Assembly (NCBI GenBank): GCA_905250025.1
Contig: CAJNOJ010000066.1
Location: 62,001 to 126,000, forward strand
Direction: 5' to 3'
Source of the DNA: Adineta ricciae
Lineage: Eukaryota > Rotifera > Eurotatoria > Adinetida > Adinetidae
DNA: 64,000 bases
Each line of letters starts with the position of its first letter. Position 1 is the stretch's first letter. This document shows, piece by piece, positions 1 to 10,729 of the stretch. A program made the position numbers and the translations under genes. Below the pieces are notes generated by a model. The model had not been told where the DNA came from. It saw only the letters and a program-made list of their open reading frames with translations, and did no database searches.

Positions 1-906
1 CAATTGACTATTATCATCGAAACAATGGATCGTAATAGTTCGCAATGTGCACATTCCAGCACAGTATACTATACAACAACTAATCAAACAGCGACTTTCC
101 AACTCGACAGTTCTTTTAGTCATATTACTCAGTTATATGTGTTTTTTACGGATCTAAATGTATTGGACGTAAATCAAGCTTTTAATTATAAAGGAATAAT
201 TAATTTGAGTGATGGGAAATTTACACTTCAGTTACCAGTTGGTGTCCTTTATACTATTTCAACAATTAACGGTACAAAAGGTGCATACGTAGCTCCACCT
301 TCTCAGCCATTTCCACTACCGTATGCAGATGATTTTGATAAATATCGAATATCCAGTGAAGCAGCATATTTTTCTGATCAAACAGGTTCATGGGAAATCA
401 TCGATACAGCAAGTGCCCGTGGCAAAGTTATGAGGCAGATGGTACCTGAAACGACTATTAGTTGGTGTGATGAAGCACAATATCCATATTCTATTATTGG
501 CAATTTCACTTGGAAACAACCTTTGAACGTTACTGTAGACGTTATGATTGAGAAGAATGGAACAGCATTCGTTGCACTAGGAGTTTCACAAGGAGGTTGT
601 GGCTCGGGAAGTCGTGGTATTGTATTCAGCGTCAATACAACCAACAATGGATCCTGGCAGATAACCGAAAGTACAAAGCTTACAAATCCAGTCGCTTCTG
701 ATAGTTACTCTATTGTAGCTGGTACTTGGTATACATTGACACTTGTCGTTCTCCAAGATCATTCAATAGGATATATCAATGGTAATGCAGTTGGTCGATG
801 TGAATTGAGTGCATCCAGCTATTCTGGATGGGCCGCAATCGGATCATCTTATGACTACGTTCAATTCGATAATTTTCGTCTGCAGTCACCGAACTATATA
901 CTATGA
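1..906 (+). CDS. GALC: Galactocerebrosidase, C-terminal part (5' end outside window)
   Basis: The frame is open from the window edge to a TGA at 904-906, giving the last ~300 residues without an intron. The family hydrolyses galactosylceramide in the lysosome. Recognisable GALC C-terminal features are PLPYADDFDKYRISSEAAYF (the start of the lectin-like domain), SIIGNFTWKQPL, AGTWYTLTL and the terminal GWAAIGSSYDYVQFDNFRL segment. The catalytic TIM barrel, with its two glutamates, would lie upstream and is not in view. Several N-x-S/T sites fit a secreted or lysosomal glycoprotein. The homology is clear, but whether the upstream part is intact cannot be judged here. Confidence 0.85.
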   Translation, partial: QLTIIIETMDRNSSQCAHSSTVYYTTTNQTATFQLDSSFSHITQLYVFFTDLNVLDVNQAFNYKGIINLSDGKFTLQLPVGVLYTISTINGTKGAYVAPPSQPFPLPYADDFDKYRISSEAAYFSDQTGSWEIIDTASARGKVMRQMVPETTISWCDEAQYPYSIIGNFTWKQPLNVTVDVMIEKNGTAFVALGVSQGGCGSGSRGIVFSVNTTNNGSWQITESTKLTNPVASDSYSIVAGTWYTLTLVVLQDHSIGYINGNAVGRCELSASSYSGWAAIGSSYDYVQFDNFRLQSPNYIL

Positions 907-2206
907 ATACCGATTGATAAGATTTCCTTGATGAATTTTCATTTATTTTGCTATTTCTTTATCATTATTCCAGTAATAAAAGCTATCGTACTCTCTTTAT
1001 ATAAATTTCATCGATATTCAGTATTTTATCCAGAGGATAGGTGCGATAGACGCCGACCGCTAGGAAATATATCCTGACATATTACTATCCAGCATCTCAT
1101 ATAGTTATACGCCCTCGCTCATATTCACACTCAGATTCTGTCAGATCCAGGTCAAATCCGAATCCAATTGTAGAGTTGGATTTGGTGCACCCTTAACTCG
1201 TACTCGAGTGTTCGACAAGTGAGGGTGTTATGGAAGGCCCAGCCAGTGGAAACAGGGGCATCCTGAACAGATGGAAACATTTCTAGGATAACTCTGTGCA
1301 GTTGAAACGGAATGGTAAGCAGTATGCTGTACATTTCAAGCAGAATTCAGTAATGTTTAAACAGTGTGCAATGTGCGTAAGTATGCATGAGACATTGATA
1401 TATCAATTTTCATTGCTGTAAAGTGGAATTCTAACAAATTATATGCGGTGTGAGTTTCAACACGTGTTCATTTATGAATAAAAAAGTTCGAAATATCAAA
1501 GTTTGAATTCTGCTTGGTAAGTATTCTGCAACTGCTGCCTTCGTCAGATCTTTTTAAAAATCTCTCATGCTTGATACGGTTTTTCCAAACGTATATTTTA
1601 AGCTTAATGCGGAGTTCTAACACCTAGTCGGTCGGTCACTCACGGCTAGCTGCTAATTCATAATCGATTTCCATGACATCTTCCTATTGCGTCTGTCTAC
1701 AACAGCAATTATCGAAATGGTTCGTGACTATGTGATGTAGAGTGCATATTTTATTTTTCAAGAAAAACCTAACCTCAGATTTCAATTCTTTGACATCGAT
1801 TACCCTTTGGTCAGATGTAAGATATCTTGGACGCGGATTCGATCTTTTCTTGAACGGATTCGCACACGAGTGTATTCCGACTCTGACTATATTTGTTCCA
1901 GGTAGAACTCGATGAGCTCTATCGATTCCAATCATTGAAAAATTTTCATCCGCCCACACCCTTCTGCGAATCTGTGACCAAGATATTCTATATGATTTCC
2001 TCAGCGGAAAGCAGTTTTCTATGCTAACTATTTAGTAGAGGGCGCCGTGAGACTTCTTCGACGAGCGTTACTTGTGTTAACTTTGTTGACTTTATTTCAT
2101 AATCAAAAAGACATATGGAAGGAAATTTTTCTACATCAAGGTAGGGTGTTTCTGGAAGGAAAGAGAAAGTATTTGCGTTCTCTTCTATCCGATCTCATCT
2201 CCAACT
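907..2206. other. Intergenic, no supported gene
   Basis: This is about 1.3 kb between the GALC stop and the glycosyltransferase start. Short frames exist on both strands. One on the minus strand (1684-1959, 91 codons) has protein-like composition but no family I recognise, no clear start context and no obvious flanking exons. It could be a fragment of a decayed gene or element. No RNA gene or repeat was seen. Confidence 0.5.
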
Positions 2207-3292
2207 ATGAATACGTTGATATCTGTTTGGAGACGAGTGACATATTTTTTATTCATTTGCCTTTTAGTAATCATTTTAGTTTTCGTATTGGACTTTGAAT
2301 TAAATGATAAAATTCAACGAAATGCTTTTTATAAAACATTATCAAAGAAAACTAGAAATCTTGGTATTATTATTGTATTAGATAAAACTACTCAAAATAA
2401 ATATAAACAACATAGTGAAAATATGAAATGTTATGCCAAACAACATGAATATACATTTATTATATTAAATCCCGAATCTTATTCGAATTGTTCATTGATA
2501 AAAAACTTTTTTTTTCAAAAACACTGTGCTGTTTTAAATTACATGAAATCAATGATCAATATCCAATGGTTTGCTGTTCTAGATGGTGATATTTTTGCTT
2601 TCAATAATTCGAAATTAATCGAAGACTTCATTCCGAATAACACAAATATTCATTTGATTTACTATGAGCGATTTTATACGGGTGAAATCATGGCTGGAGC
2701 GTATTTAATTGAAAATCATCCGTGGTCACATCGGCTTTTATACAAATGGAGTCAATTTTATTTTCAATTACCTCGAATCGGTTATCATAATCATGACAAT
2801 GGTGCATTACATATGATATTTTTAGAAATGATTGAAAAGCCGGATGAAATCTTGAAGAAATGTCATTTAATATATCTTCGATCATCAAATGAACAAAATT
2901 ATTACAGATATCTTCGTTGTTTTCGTTGTGCAATCGGCGGACAAAGACTATTTCAACATATTCAAGTACTTCGACGTGGCCATGGATTTGCACGAGATTT
3001 TCACATTCCATTTATCAACGATTTTCTTCTGCATGGCCATAAAGATGAATTAAATCAATATTTTCATAATCCAACGAAATGCACAACTAATTGGTTAACA
3101 AATATCAAAGAAAATTCATTGATTTCAAATCTTGAAATTGCAAAAAACATGACTAAAGCAAAGGATGAATATGCGATGAGAAAATATTCGATTTCACTTG
3201 GAATTCCTGATATAACAGATTGTTGGCCAAATTGTGAACAAAATATAACTGGAAATAAATTAGTCAAATATTTAGCTGCCTTATGCGATTAA
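2207..3292 (+). CDS. DUF273-like type II membrane glycosyltransferase
   Basis: This is a single-exon, 361-residue protein. Residues ~11-31 form one N-terminal hydrophobic segment (FLFICLLVIILVFVLDF), as expected of a Golgi type II membrane enzyme. The lumenal part carries WFAVLDGDIFAFN, a DxD-like DGD metal and nucleotide-sugar motif, followed by YERFYTGEIMAGAYLIEN and the H-x-x-DNGALHM block. This order matches the nucleotide-diphospho-sugar transferase family annotated DUF273 in nematodes. Donor and acceptor sugars are unknown. The ATG at 2207 is chosen because it directly precedes the anchor. Absence of introns is unusual in this window and may point to origin by retroposition or to loss of introns. 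Confidence 0.75.
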   Translation: MNTLISVWRRVTYFLFICLLVIILVFVLDFELNDKIQRNAFYKTLSKKTRNLGIIIVLDKTTQNKYKQHSENMKCYAKQHEYTFIILNPESYSNCSLIKNFFFQKHCAVLNYMKSMINIQWFAVLDGDIFAFNNSKLIEDFIPNNTNIHLIYYERFYTGEIMAGAYLIENHPWSHRLLYKWSQFYFQLPRIGYHNHDNGALHMIFLEMIEKPDEILKKCHLIYLRSSNEQNYYRYLRCFRCAIGGQRLFQHIQVLRRGHGFARDFHIPFINDFLLHGHKDELNQYFHNPTKCTTNWLTNIKENSLISNLEIAKNMTKAKDEYAMRKYSISLGIPDITDCWPNCEQNITGNKLVKYLAALCD

Positions 3293-3452
3293 TCATACGT
3301 CGATCATATAACTGTCAAGAATGAGGATTGACTTTCCCAATCAGAAACTTACAGATTACAGAATGTTTTTTTAATGAACTGTTTGTCAAATAATATTTTC
3401 ATCAAAAAGCACAGTTTTATTTGCAAAACTTGAAAGAATGTTCCAAATAGAA

Positions 3453-4633
3453 TCATATGTTAGTTAGCATGTGAAGAAAAAAGTTGTCGAGGCGTTCAAT
3501 AGCATGTGTTTGAAAAAGAATAGAACATAATCGTAGCCACCAGCGACGAGGAGCTTTGATCAAATAGTGTGCGACTTCATGTTGAAATGATCCATAAGCT
3601 GAAACTATAGCATTGTTAACAACGAAATTTCCCTCAAATGTTAATGGTGCATATGCATCATAAAATACTTTTGGTTGAATATTAGTAATCATAACTTGTT
3701 CAGGAGTTTGCCCATGATTTATTATGTAAACAGAGTCACCCACACATGCTTCATGTGCAAAAGCGTATCGGGGTTGAGTGTGGTTGTGTTTTTTTAGCAG
3801 TAAAGAATGCATTGGAGTAATATGTAATATAGAGGATAATGAAGTTGTGTGTATTTCTAAATATTCAATTGGCTTTTTTATATTGTAGTATTGATATACA
3901 TCAACTGCTAAGACAGTACTCCATGCAGGAGGTAATTGATATCCTCGTGATACCAATATTCGATCTCCAACAGCAAGGTTACGCATTAAACAAATTGAAC
4001 CATCTTCTTTCAAAACTGTTGTTTCTCCATGAAAACATACACGACGAGAAGCTAAAAAGAAACGTAAACATGCAGAATACATATATACAATTGATTTACG
4101 CTGTGCCTGTGTGATTGTTTGCGTCTGTGTTTGCGTAACAGTTTGGATAACCGTTACAGTAGGACGTAGACTGGATGACGCAGAAAAATTGGATGCTATG
4201 AAATACACAAGATTGTTGATAGTGAATCGTTATAGGATATTTTTTTAATACATACGTGGACATACACTCGAAGATGCACGATCTAGTGGATAACAGAGTG
4301 GTTGTCCAAAACAACTATTGAGAACACAAACTGTATTATTTTCTGTGCACGACGAATTTTCATCACAGGGACTCAAGTTAGCATAAGAGACTAGATTAGT
4401 AGCACACAAGCCAGTTCCATTTGCCATTTGAAAGCAGACGCAGTTTGCGTTGGTAGAACATCCAGATGAATATGCACCACAGGTCTGCGAAGAACAAGTT
4501 GAATCGACTATAAGAAAGAAATTCAAGAGATATTTTGATTGATATTAAAAACATAAATGCAATTACCTAGCGTGACCATGAGCAGTAAGTGAAACAGACA
4601 CACAACCATCATTTTAAGTCCATGGACTTCCAT
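3453..4633 (-). CDS. Secreted Cys-rich protein with C-terminal Hedgehog-type Hint domain
   Basis: Exons (minus): 4633-4567, 4507-4256, 4195-4100, 4051-3453; phases agree throughout. A signal peptide (start 4633, or 4612) leads into a ~80-residue Cys-rich module (CSTNANCVCFQMANGTG, CFGQPLCYP), then a Thr/Gln linker and a Hint domain. Hint signatures are the self-splicing Cys in RRVCFHGETTV, GDRILV, and the T-x-x-H of ITPMHSLLLKK. After the Hint core, SAYGSFQHEVAHYLIKAPRR resembles the segment following the Hint core in Hedgehog. There is no Hedge signalling domain. By family logic the Hint part would cleave before the Cys and release or lipidate the N-terminal module; this is inference. The 48-nt last intron (4052-4099) is a multiple of three without a stop, so retention would keep the frame. 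The N-module paralogue lies head-to-head at 5061. Confidence 0.85.
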
Positions 4634-5060
4634 TCTCTTTGTAACTTGGCACTCTTGAAATAAAATTGGTGGAAAAACGAAAGCTACTGTGAGTCTTTAA
4701 CTACTGGTGTATTGTTTTTCTTGCGTACTTTATGCAGCTTATATAATGCTCAGTGCACCTTCGGCAATGTAAACAAAGGGGAAAAAACTTTCAAGCTCTT
4801 TCCACCCTTGATCATATGAGTAATCGGTTTTTTTCCAACTTATGTATTAGAATACCTATTTTACAGTAATTTCAAATCAAAGGTTGCCGATTAAAGAACT
4901 CTTATGATGAGGCTTGCAGACATATTGCTCCATTTTCGTTGATCATTAAAAAAACAAAAAGCTGGTTTTTTCCCATCTAACAAAATACATATAAACAATG
5001 CAGCACAAATGAATCTTGCATTATTTGCTTTTATCTGATATACACTTTTAAGCAACACAG
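4634..5060. promoter_or_regulatory. Shared upstream region of the divergent Cys-rich gene pair
   Basis: These 427 bp separate two head-to-head paralogues, so both promoters must lie here unless extra 5' exons exist. The sequence is AT-rich. A TATATAA-like stretch (near 4736-4745) sits on the Hint-gene side. No clear factor site was identified. Confidence 0.4.
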
Positions 5061-5969
5061 ATGATCACCAGCCAAGTCCAGCTAATTACATTGGCCTTGC
5101 TAAGTTTTTTCCTACTTGATTTAGCTCTCTATGGTAAATACATATCATATACAAATGCTACTACTTCGTTCAGTTTTTCTTTTTAGTCGATGCGACTTGT
5201 TATGCTCAGTCTTGTAGCAGTTATGCATCCGGATGTTCAACAAATCCAAATTGTGTTTGCTTCCAATTAGCTAATGGAACGGGAATGTGTGCAGGACAAA
5301 CGTCAACAAGCAGTTTTCGTGGATGTACTTCTGATTTAAAATGTGTAGACAATAGCACTGTCTGTGTAATAAACAGTTGTTTTGGACAGCCGCTGTGTTA
5401 CCCGCTATCGTATGCAGACTACAGTGTATGTCCGCGTAAGTAAATTAACCTAAAAAAGATACGTATTGTTGATTAATGCACTTATTCCTTCACAGCATCT
5501 GCTTCTACGTCGTCGATGGGTAGTACTCAGTCAACAACGTCATATAGACAATCAGGTTTGTTGTTTTTACTTATTTTATTTATTTTTGCGCGTGGTCGAA
5601 ATTGATCTGAAGATCTTACTCGTGAAATTTTTCAGTGAAAAGCAATTTCTATCTTAAGGATGTCAGTTATACTGAGTGATAGATTGAAGATATTCACGAC
5701 TTCAATATAATCAACATAGTAAAACTCACGTTGATACATATGTCATATTATAACTACTAGATTCCACAAATTTTACTTATTTTGTTCTAGGTGGTGATGG
5801 TCAGGGCAACGGTGGTCTGGCCAGTGGACTATCAGGAGCCGCTGGAGCAAGTGTCGGCGTAGAACTTGGAGTAGGCGCTACAGTCGGAATAGTAGCCGCA
5901 GTTGTTGTGGTTGTGGTGGTGGTCGTCATTATCATAGTTTTACTCTTCATAATCTTTAAACCTTGCTAA
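5061..5969 (+). CDS. Cys-rich secreted-module protein with C-terminal membrane anchor (paralogue of the Hint gene)
   Basis: Exons 5061-5133, 5187-5435, 5496-5555 and 5791-5969 join in phase. A signal peptide (LITLALLSFFLLDLALY) leads into a module almost identical in pattern to the neighbouring Hint protein: CSTNPNCVCFQLANGTG, then CFGQPLCYPL and CPPS. The first two introns fall at the same places as in that gene. After a short Ser/Thr linker this protein ends in a Gly-rich stretch and a long hydrophobic Val/Ile run followed by KPC, with no Hint domain. It therefore looks like a membrane-anchored version of the same ectodomain. Function is unknown. The pair most likely arose by inverted duplication followed by a swap or loss of the 3' exons. 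Confidence 0.75.
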
Positions 5970-6308
5970 GGATATGCTAAACTTGAATCGAAATGTACCA
6001 TCTTTGTTCCATCGATAAAAGACAAGACACCTCTCATTTCTCTCAATAAAACTCATTTAAACTGATGTTAACACAATCAATGATTAATTATAAATAATTA
6101 CTGACATCATCCTCAGATGAAAGTAACTAATAAACATGTGCAAGCTCTGATGAAGTAGACATATTCACATTTGCATTCCATAACTGTAATAAACCAAAAG
6201 TGTGAGGTGATGGTGTGCTTATCATTCATATCATTAGTATTCAGATAGGTACTTGATGGCAAATAACCACTAACTTTATTGATTAGAACAAAACGAAAGG
6301 AAAATGAG
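5970..6308. other. Intergenic between convergent genes
   Basis: Two genes end here from opposite sides. A CAATAAA-type polyadenylation signal for the plus gene lies near 6044-6052. Nothing else was recognised. Confidence 0.5.
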
Positions 6309-7697
6309 CTACGCAGGCACACGACGGCTATGGATGTGATCAAATATCGGATTGTGCATCGAGTCAAACATCAATCGATCCATTTTACTAAGGTATCCAT
6401 TTTGAAAATCACGTGCATACATCGATTTTTGATAGACTAATTTACGAAATCCAATCCACCCATCCTAAAACCAGATATTTCTCTCTACTCGATCAACAAT
6501 CTCAAAATATTCCGACTACTTTGCATCGAATGCAAATACATTCGAGTGATTTATCATAGACTGCTGTTCCTGGTTGAGTTGACATGGAATTTAATTTGCT
6601 GAGAACTGTTCCATCATGAATTATTGTGAGAAGTTTCAAACGAACAGGTTTCTGGCGGAATAATGTCCGAAGATTGCCCTAGAGATCGTCAATGAATTAA
6701 TGTTTAGATACGAGATATCTTTTGATAGTCATACAATTTGATTTAGTGCACGATACAATCGGTCAATATCGTCTACCGTATGATTATGCCAGTCGATATA
6801 GAACGAATATTTATTCAGTTTGTGGGCTAAACAAAAAGAAATGAAATAACGATTATTCAAGAACATTTCTAACCGTAAGTAATGCCTGTTAATGCTTGTT
6901 GTTGTGCATTCCCTCGTGCTTTTGCTGGATCTTCGAGAATTGTGTCTAACTGAAACAAGAAATGAAACGAAAATCATTGTACCTTTTATTCATACTAATG
7001 AGCAGCCAACATCTGCGGATATTTTCAATAAATCAAACATAGTTATATTGCTTTGTAGTGGAAATGATTGTCGTGACAAGATGGGCCCAATATCGAAACT
7101 ATAAATGAAAATATATCTAGAAGAAACGGATCATCGAATGCGCACTTACTCACTGTTTGGGGCGGATGTCCATAATTGACACACCACTGATTTGATCTCC
7201 ACTGGCAATAGCGTAAATTAAGGGTGAACTGCCGCGCCATCGAGGTAACAAACTGGGATGAACATTGATTATACCTCTGAAGAATTCAAGAAAATAGTAT
7301 TCGATGTAATTGAACCAAGTTCAACGTACAAAGGAAAAGATTCGATTAATCGTTTGGGCAGTAATTGTCCAAATGATGCCAGAATGCCTAGATCGAATTG
7401 CGTAGACGATTTGGATAGTAGAGCATCAAGTTCAGGCCAAATGTGAGTTCTTAGCTGAAGTTTCTGCGCACCATGCATCACTGTGTTGGAAGTGGACGTT
7501 GTAGTAACGACCTCTAAGTGTTTGATTCGTGATTTATCATGCGAGAACAAACGATAGAGGTGCTCAAGAATGCGCATCGAAAAGATATCCGAACCAAAGA
7601 ACGCGACATTCAATGGCTTGACAGTGGATGTTGAGTACTGATGCTTGAACAAACGGAGGTAATGGTGGGAAACATATCGAACGTGAAATATTAGCAT
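6309..7697 (-). CDS. MTFMT: Mitochondrial methionyl-tRNA formyltransferase
   Basis: The enzyme formylates initiator Met-tRNA in mitochondria. The chosen start (7697) gives a basic, hydroxylated leader with no early acidic residues ([20 protein letters not shown]) suited to import. An earlier in-frame ATG at 7775 lies before a strong acceptor (CTTTCAG, AG at 7703-7704) and is probably not used. Visible motifs are [26 protein letters not shown] and [16 protein letters not shown] (the catalytic Asn/His block), then [11 protein letters not shown] with the catalytic Asp. The C-terminal domain ends with [16 protein letters not shown] and [11 protein letters not shown]. About seven exons are joined by introns of ~50-60 nt; exon 1 is 7697-7330 and exon 2 starts at 7276. 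It lies directly behind CNIH4. Confidence 0.9.
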
Positions 7698-7702
7698 CGA
7701 AT

Positions 7703-7704
7703 CT
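7703..7704 (-). other. Acceptor-like AG just upstream of MTFMT start
   Basis: A pyrimidine-rich CTCTTCTTTCAG ends 5 nt before the ATG at 7697, about 160 nt after the CNIH4 stop. No upstream coding exon needs it. It could serve a spliced leader or a 5' UTR intron. Confidence 0.5.
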
Positions 7705-7864
7705 GAAAGAAGAGAATGAATTGCACAGTTTGCATTTATAGGTTCAAGTTTTATCGAGATATCATCCAAGAACATTCTTAACTTTCTCTAGAAAACCTTT
7801 TATTTGAATGATTTCAAATCAATGCTTGTATTAACCTAAACATAAGAAAACCATGTTCAAAATC

Positions 7865-8494
7865 TCATATATCAATTAGAAATGATACTAACATAAAGAG
7901 GTAAATACAAAAACATGCGAGGTAAAATGGTAATCGAATGATGAATTCCTATAGAATAAAAGTGAATTACACGAAACGTGAGATCAGTCGTCATTTTCAT
8001 ACTCGCATTTTCGCTTTGATTCGTATTCGACTGTTGATTTCCAGTGGATCATAGAAACCTATTTGTCCTGGTTGTCGATTTAAACATCTAAATAGTTGAG
8101 ATGAAGAAAACGATCAAATCCGAATCTAATAGAATATATACTTGTAAGCAAACCAAAGATCGACAGGCACATTGAAGAGAAATAGAAACCAATGGCCACC
8201 AAATACGAAGAAAATAGTAGAAATCAAATGCAGTATGAATTCTGGAAGGAATGTCTTCAAAAATAGATGTAGTAATAAATAGAAACACAGACAATTGACT
8301 TACTTGATCAAGTTTAGTACAACATGATCGAACATTCAACAGTTCAGTTTCCAGATCAGACAACGTAATAATCTATATAGAACGAATTAAAGACTCTCAA
8401 TTGTGCTTGCTAACAAACGACTTACGTTATAAATATTGATAAACAATAGTAGAAGATTATCTATCATCGCAAAACCAAATAACAACGCCGTCAT
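7865..8494 (-). CDS. CNIH4: Cornichon homologue 4 (ER export receptor)
   Basis: Cornichon proteins are three- to four-TM cargo receptors at ER exit sites; CNIH4 is linked to GPCR export. Exons (minus) are 8494-8426, 8372-8304, 8254-8142, 8087-8003 and 7948-7865, which sum to 420 nt. The 139-residue product equals the human CNIH4 length as I know it. Diagnostic blocks are IITLSDLE, NVRSCCTKLDQ, LPEFILH, FLFLFNVPVDLWFAYK and GFYDPLEINSR. Without the last intron the protein would stop early; splicing restores the final TM helix (IRLPFYLACFCIYLFMLVS). It probably shares a transcript with MTFMT downstream. Confidence 0.92.
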
Positions 8495-8857
8495 GAATAT
8501 TCGTTTTCTTTTCTTGTCTCTAAGAATATATCTAAACTCATGAGAGAATCATCCTTAAGTATCGTTGAATAAAATTCTTTGTGGTGAAGTCAAAGAAAAA
8601 CAAGCTTGATCATTTTATTCAGTTCAATTTATTTGCACATATACATCTACTATTTGAAGGGAACAAACATCTGACACACAACAATTGAATTCATTGATAG
8701 AATAAGAGGAAGAGGAGGGAGAGAGAGAGAAACATAATCTATCTGATCTTCTTCACAGATATCTAAACTATGATTGGATTTTCTTTTGAAGAAAGTTAAC
8801 AACCGGGTTATAATACAACAAAACAATATGTTTTAATCTAGTCTTTTGATTTGTGTT
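8495..8857. other. Intergenic between lamin-like and CNIH4 genes, with a GA tract
   Basis: Holds the lamin-like gene's 3' UTR and the CNIH4 5' region. A (GA)n tract lies at about 8718-8731. A TATTCTTAG acceptor-like site sits ~30 nt upstream of the CNIH4 ATG. Confidence 0.5.
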
Positions 8858-10729
8858 TCAGTGTCCATTTCCATTCGTAGCAATAACATCATCATCGTCG
8901 TCAACAGCAAGACGTGGGCGTTTGAGGCGTTGTCGTTGTGTTGAACTCGGTGTTGCCACTGCAATACAATCTTCATTGATTGTTGGTGTTGCAGCAGCAC
9001 CATTCATGACTGAGACAGATCCTACTCGACTACTAATATTCAATCTAAACGAAAGAAAAAGTCAGATGCATTCGTCATTATGCTTCATTTTGATATCTAC
9101 CGTTCTTCTTCGGAGTCGAGTAGTTTTCTATAAGTAGCAATTTCTCGATCGAGACCAATTTTCGTATCGAGAAGATTCTGATAGTCGATCTGCATTTGAT
9201 CAATGATTTGTTTGAGATTTTGAATTTCATCATCGCGCTCCATAATCGAATCATGCTGTTGTTGCTGAGCACGATAAGCACGATCCTCCAGATCACGACA
9301 GCGTTGTTCTAATTGCAACATTTTCTCATTACAAACATCGCGAGCTTTCGTCGATTCTTCAATTCGTTCACGATAGGATACTAAATCAGCACGATAGTTG
9401 TTAATTTGCTCAAGATGACGGCGATTCGTATTGTATAAATCATCAATCTTCACATCAAAAAACAAATTCATTTTCACATACACATGCAAAAAGGAAGCGT
9501 CTTACTTTCTTTTCATATTGCGATGCGATTTCTTCTCGCAAGAGAATCATCTCTTGTTCATTCTGTGTACGTAATTGTTGCAGTTCTTGCAAAAGTTTAT
9601 CGTCATATTGTTGACGAATACTATCATTATGCACAAGTTCATATGTTTGTTGTTCTTTGATTTGTTGTAAATGCTAAATGAATATGCGATTGATTCGAAG
9701 CAAAAAGAAACGCGAGATTTCTTTACTTACAGTATCATGCACTTGCTGATTGAATTCTAATTGTTCGCGTAGAGTCTTATTCTTATTTTCAAGATCAACA
9801 CGCAATAGCGTTTCTGATTCCAGTTGACGTTTCAGTGCTGATACCTGCTTTTCAAAATCGTTGTTGAGATTTTGAAGAGACTAAATACTAATCGATTAAG
9901 AAGATCTCTGACAAAAGGCTGTTTTTTTTTCTTACTTCATTATCTTCAATTTTGCGCTTGACATCAAATGAAATCGCTTCACAACGTGCTCTCAATTCAG
10001 CTATCTCGTTTTCATATTGCTTAAAACGAGATTCATATCCACGGGCATCACGCTCCACGCGTGAAAATCTGAAAACGACGACATATTCCATGTAGACTAG
10101 AGTATCAATATGATCTTACTTTGTTTGTAAGTCCGTATTTTCACAACGGTACTTCTCGAGTTCAATTTCTAAGCGTGATTTTTCATGCGCTAATTCTTCA
10201 ATTAGTTTCTTAGCATCATCTAAAGAATTCCATCAGAACATCTATATGATTTGCAGTTAACATTCATACCTAGTTCACTCTCATACAATGCTTTCACTTT
10301 CGATGTTTCAGATTCGAACGATTGAGCATTTGACTTCACAATCGCCTAGAAAAAGATGAGCTTATCGAATATTTTTCTGGTGTATGAATTCAATCTTACT
10401 CGTAGTTTCTCATTGTCTTGTTCAAGACGTCGAACAGTATCGATAATCACCGCTAAACGATCGTTTAGTGTTTGTAGTTCGTGTTTTTCTTGTTGACGAG
10501 TTATGTTAAGCAAAGGTGATGTTGTTAACGAAGATGACGAAGATGCTAGTGAAACACCTGACAATGTTCGACGTTTAAAACTGCAGCTACTTCCAGATGG
10601 AGTGGGTGTAATTATACCCTGATTTTCAGCATTAGATTTGGAATTAGTCGCTGCATTGTTCGAATTTTCCTTTGTACTCGAGTCGGACCGAGACGCTGAT
10701 GCTGTACGGCGATGAAATAACGAGAACAT
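8858..10729 (-). CDS. Lamin-type intermediate filament protein lacking Ig-fold tail and CaaX
   Basis: Eight exons encode ~496 residues: a Ser-rich head (~80), an ~355-residue rod and a ~61-residue tail. The rod begins EKHELQTLNDRLAVIID and ends in the classic IF terminus (GLDREIATYRKLLDSEEER). Its length equals that of lamins and protostome cytoplasmic IFs, which carry 42 extra coil-1B residues; vertebrate cytoplasmic IFs are shorter. The tail has a basic, NLS-like patch followed by acids (RQRLKRPRLAVDDDDD) and ends NGNGH. There is no Ig-like lamin tail domain and no C-terminal CaaX, both usual in lamins. It could be a tailless nuclear lamin or a cytoplasmic IF that kept an NLS. No in-frame donor leading to a hidden tail exon was seen before the stop. 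Confidence 0.88.

Noticed and set aside
378..647. Minus-strand frame antisense to GALC
   Set aside because: It is a shadow of the clearly coding plus strand.
7865..8090. Truncated CNIH4 (stop right after KAKMRV)
   Set aside because: The stop is inside an intron (GTATGA..CTATAG). Splicing adds the final TM helix and gives the expected 139 residues.
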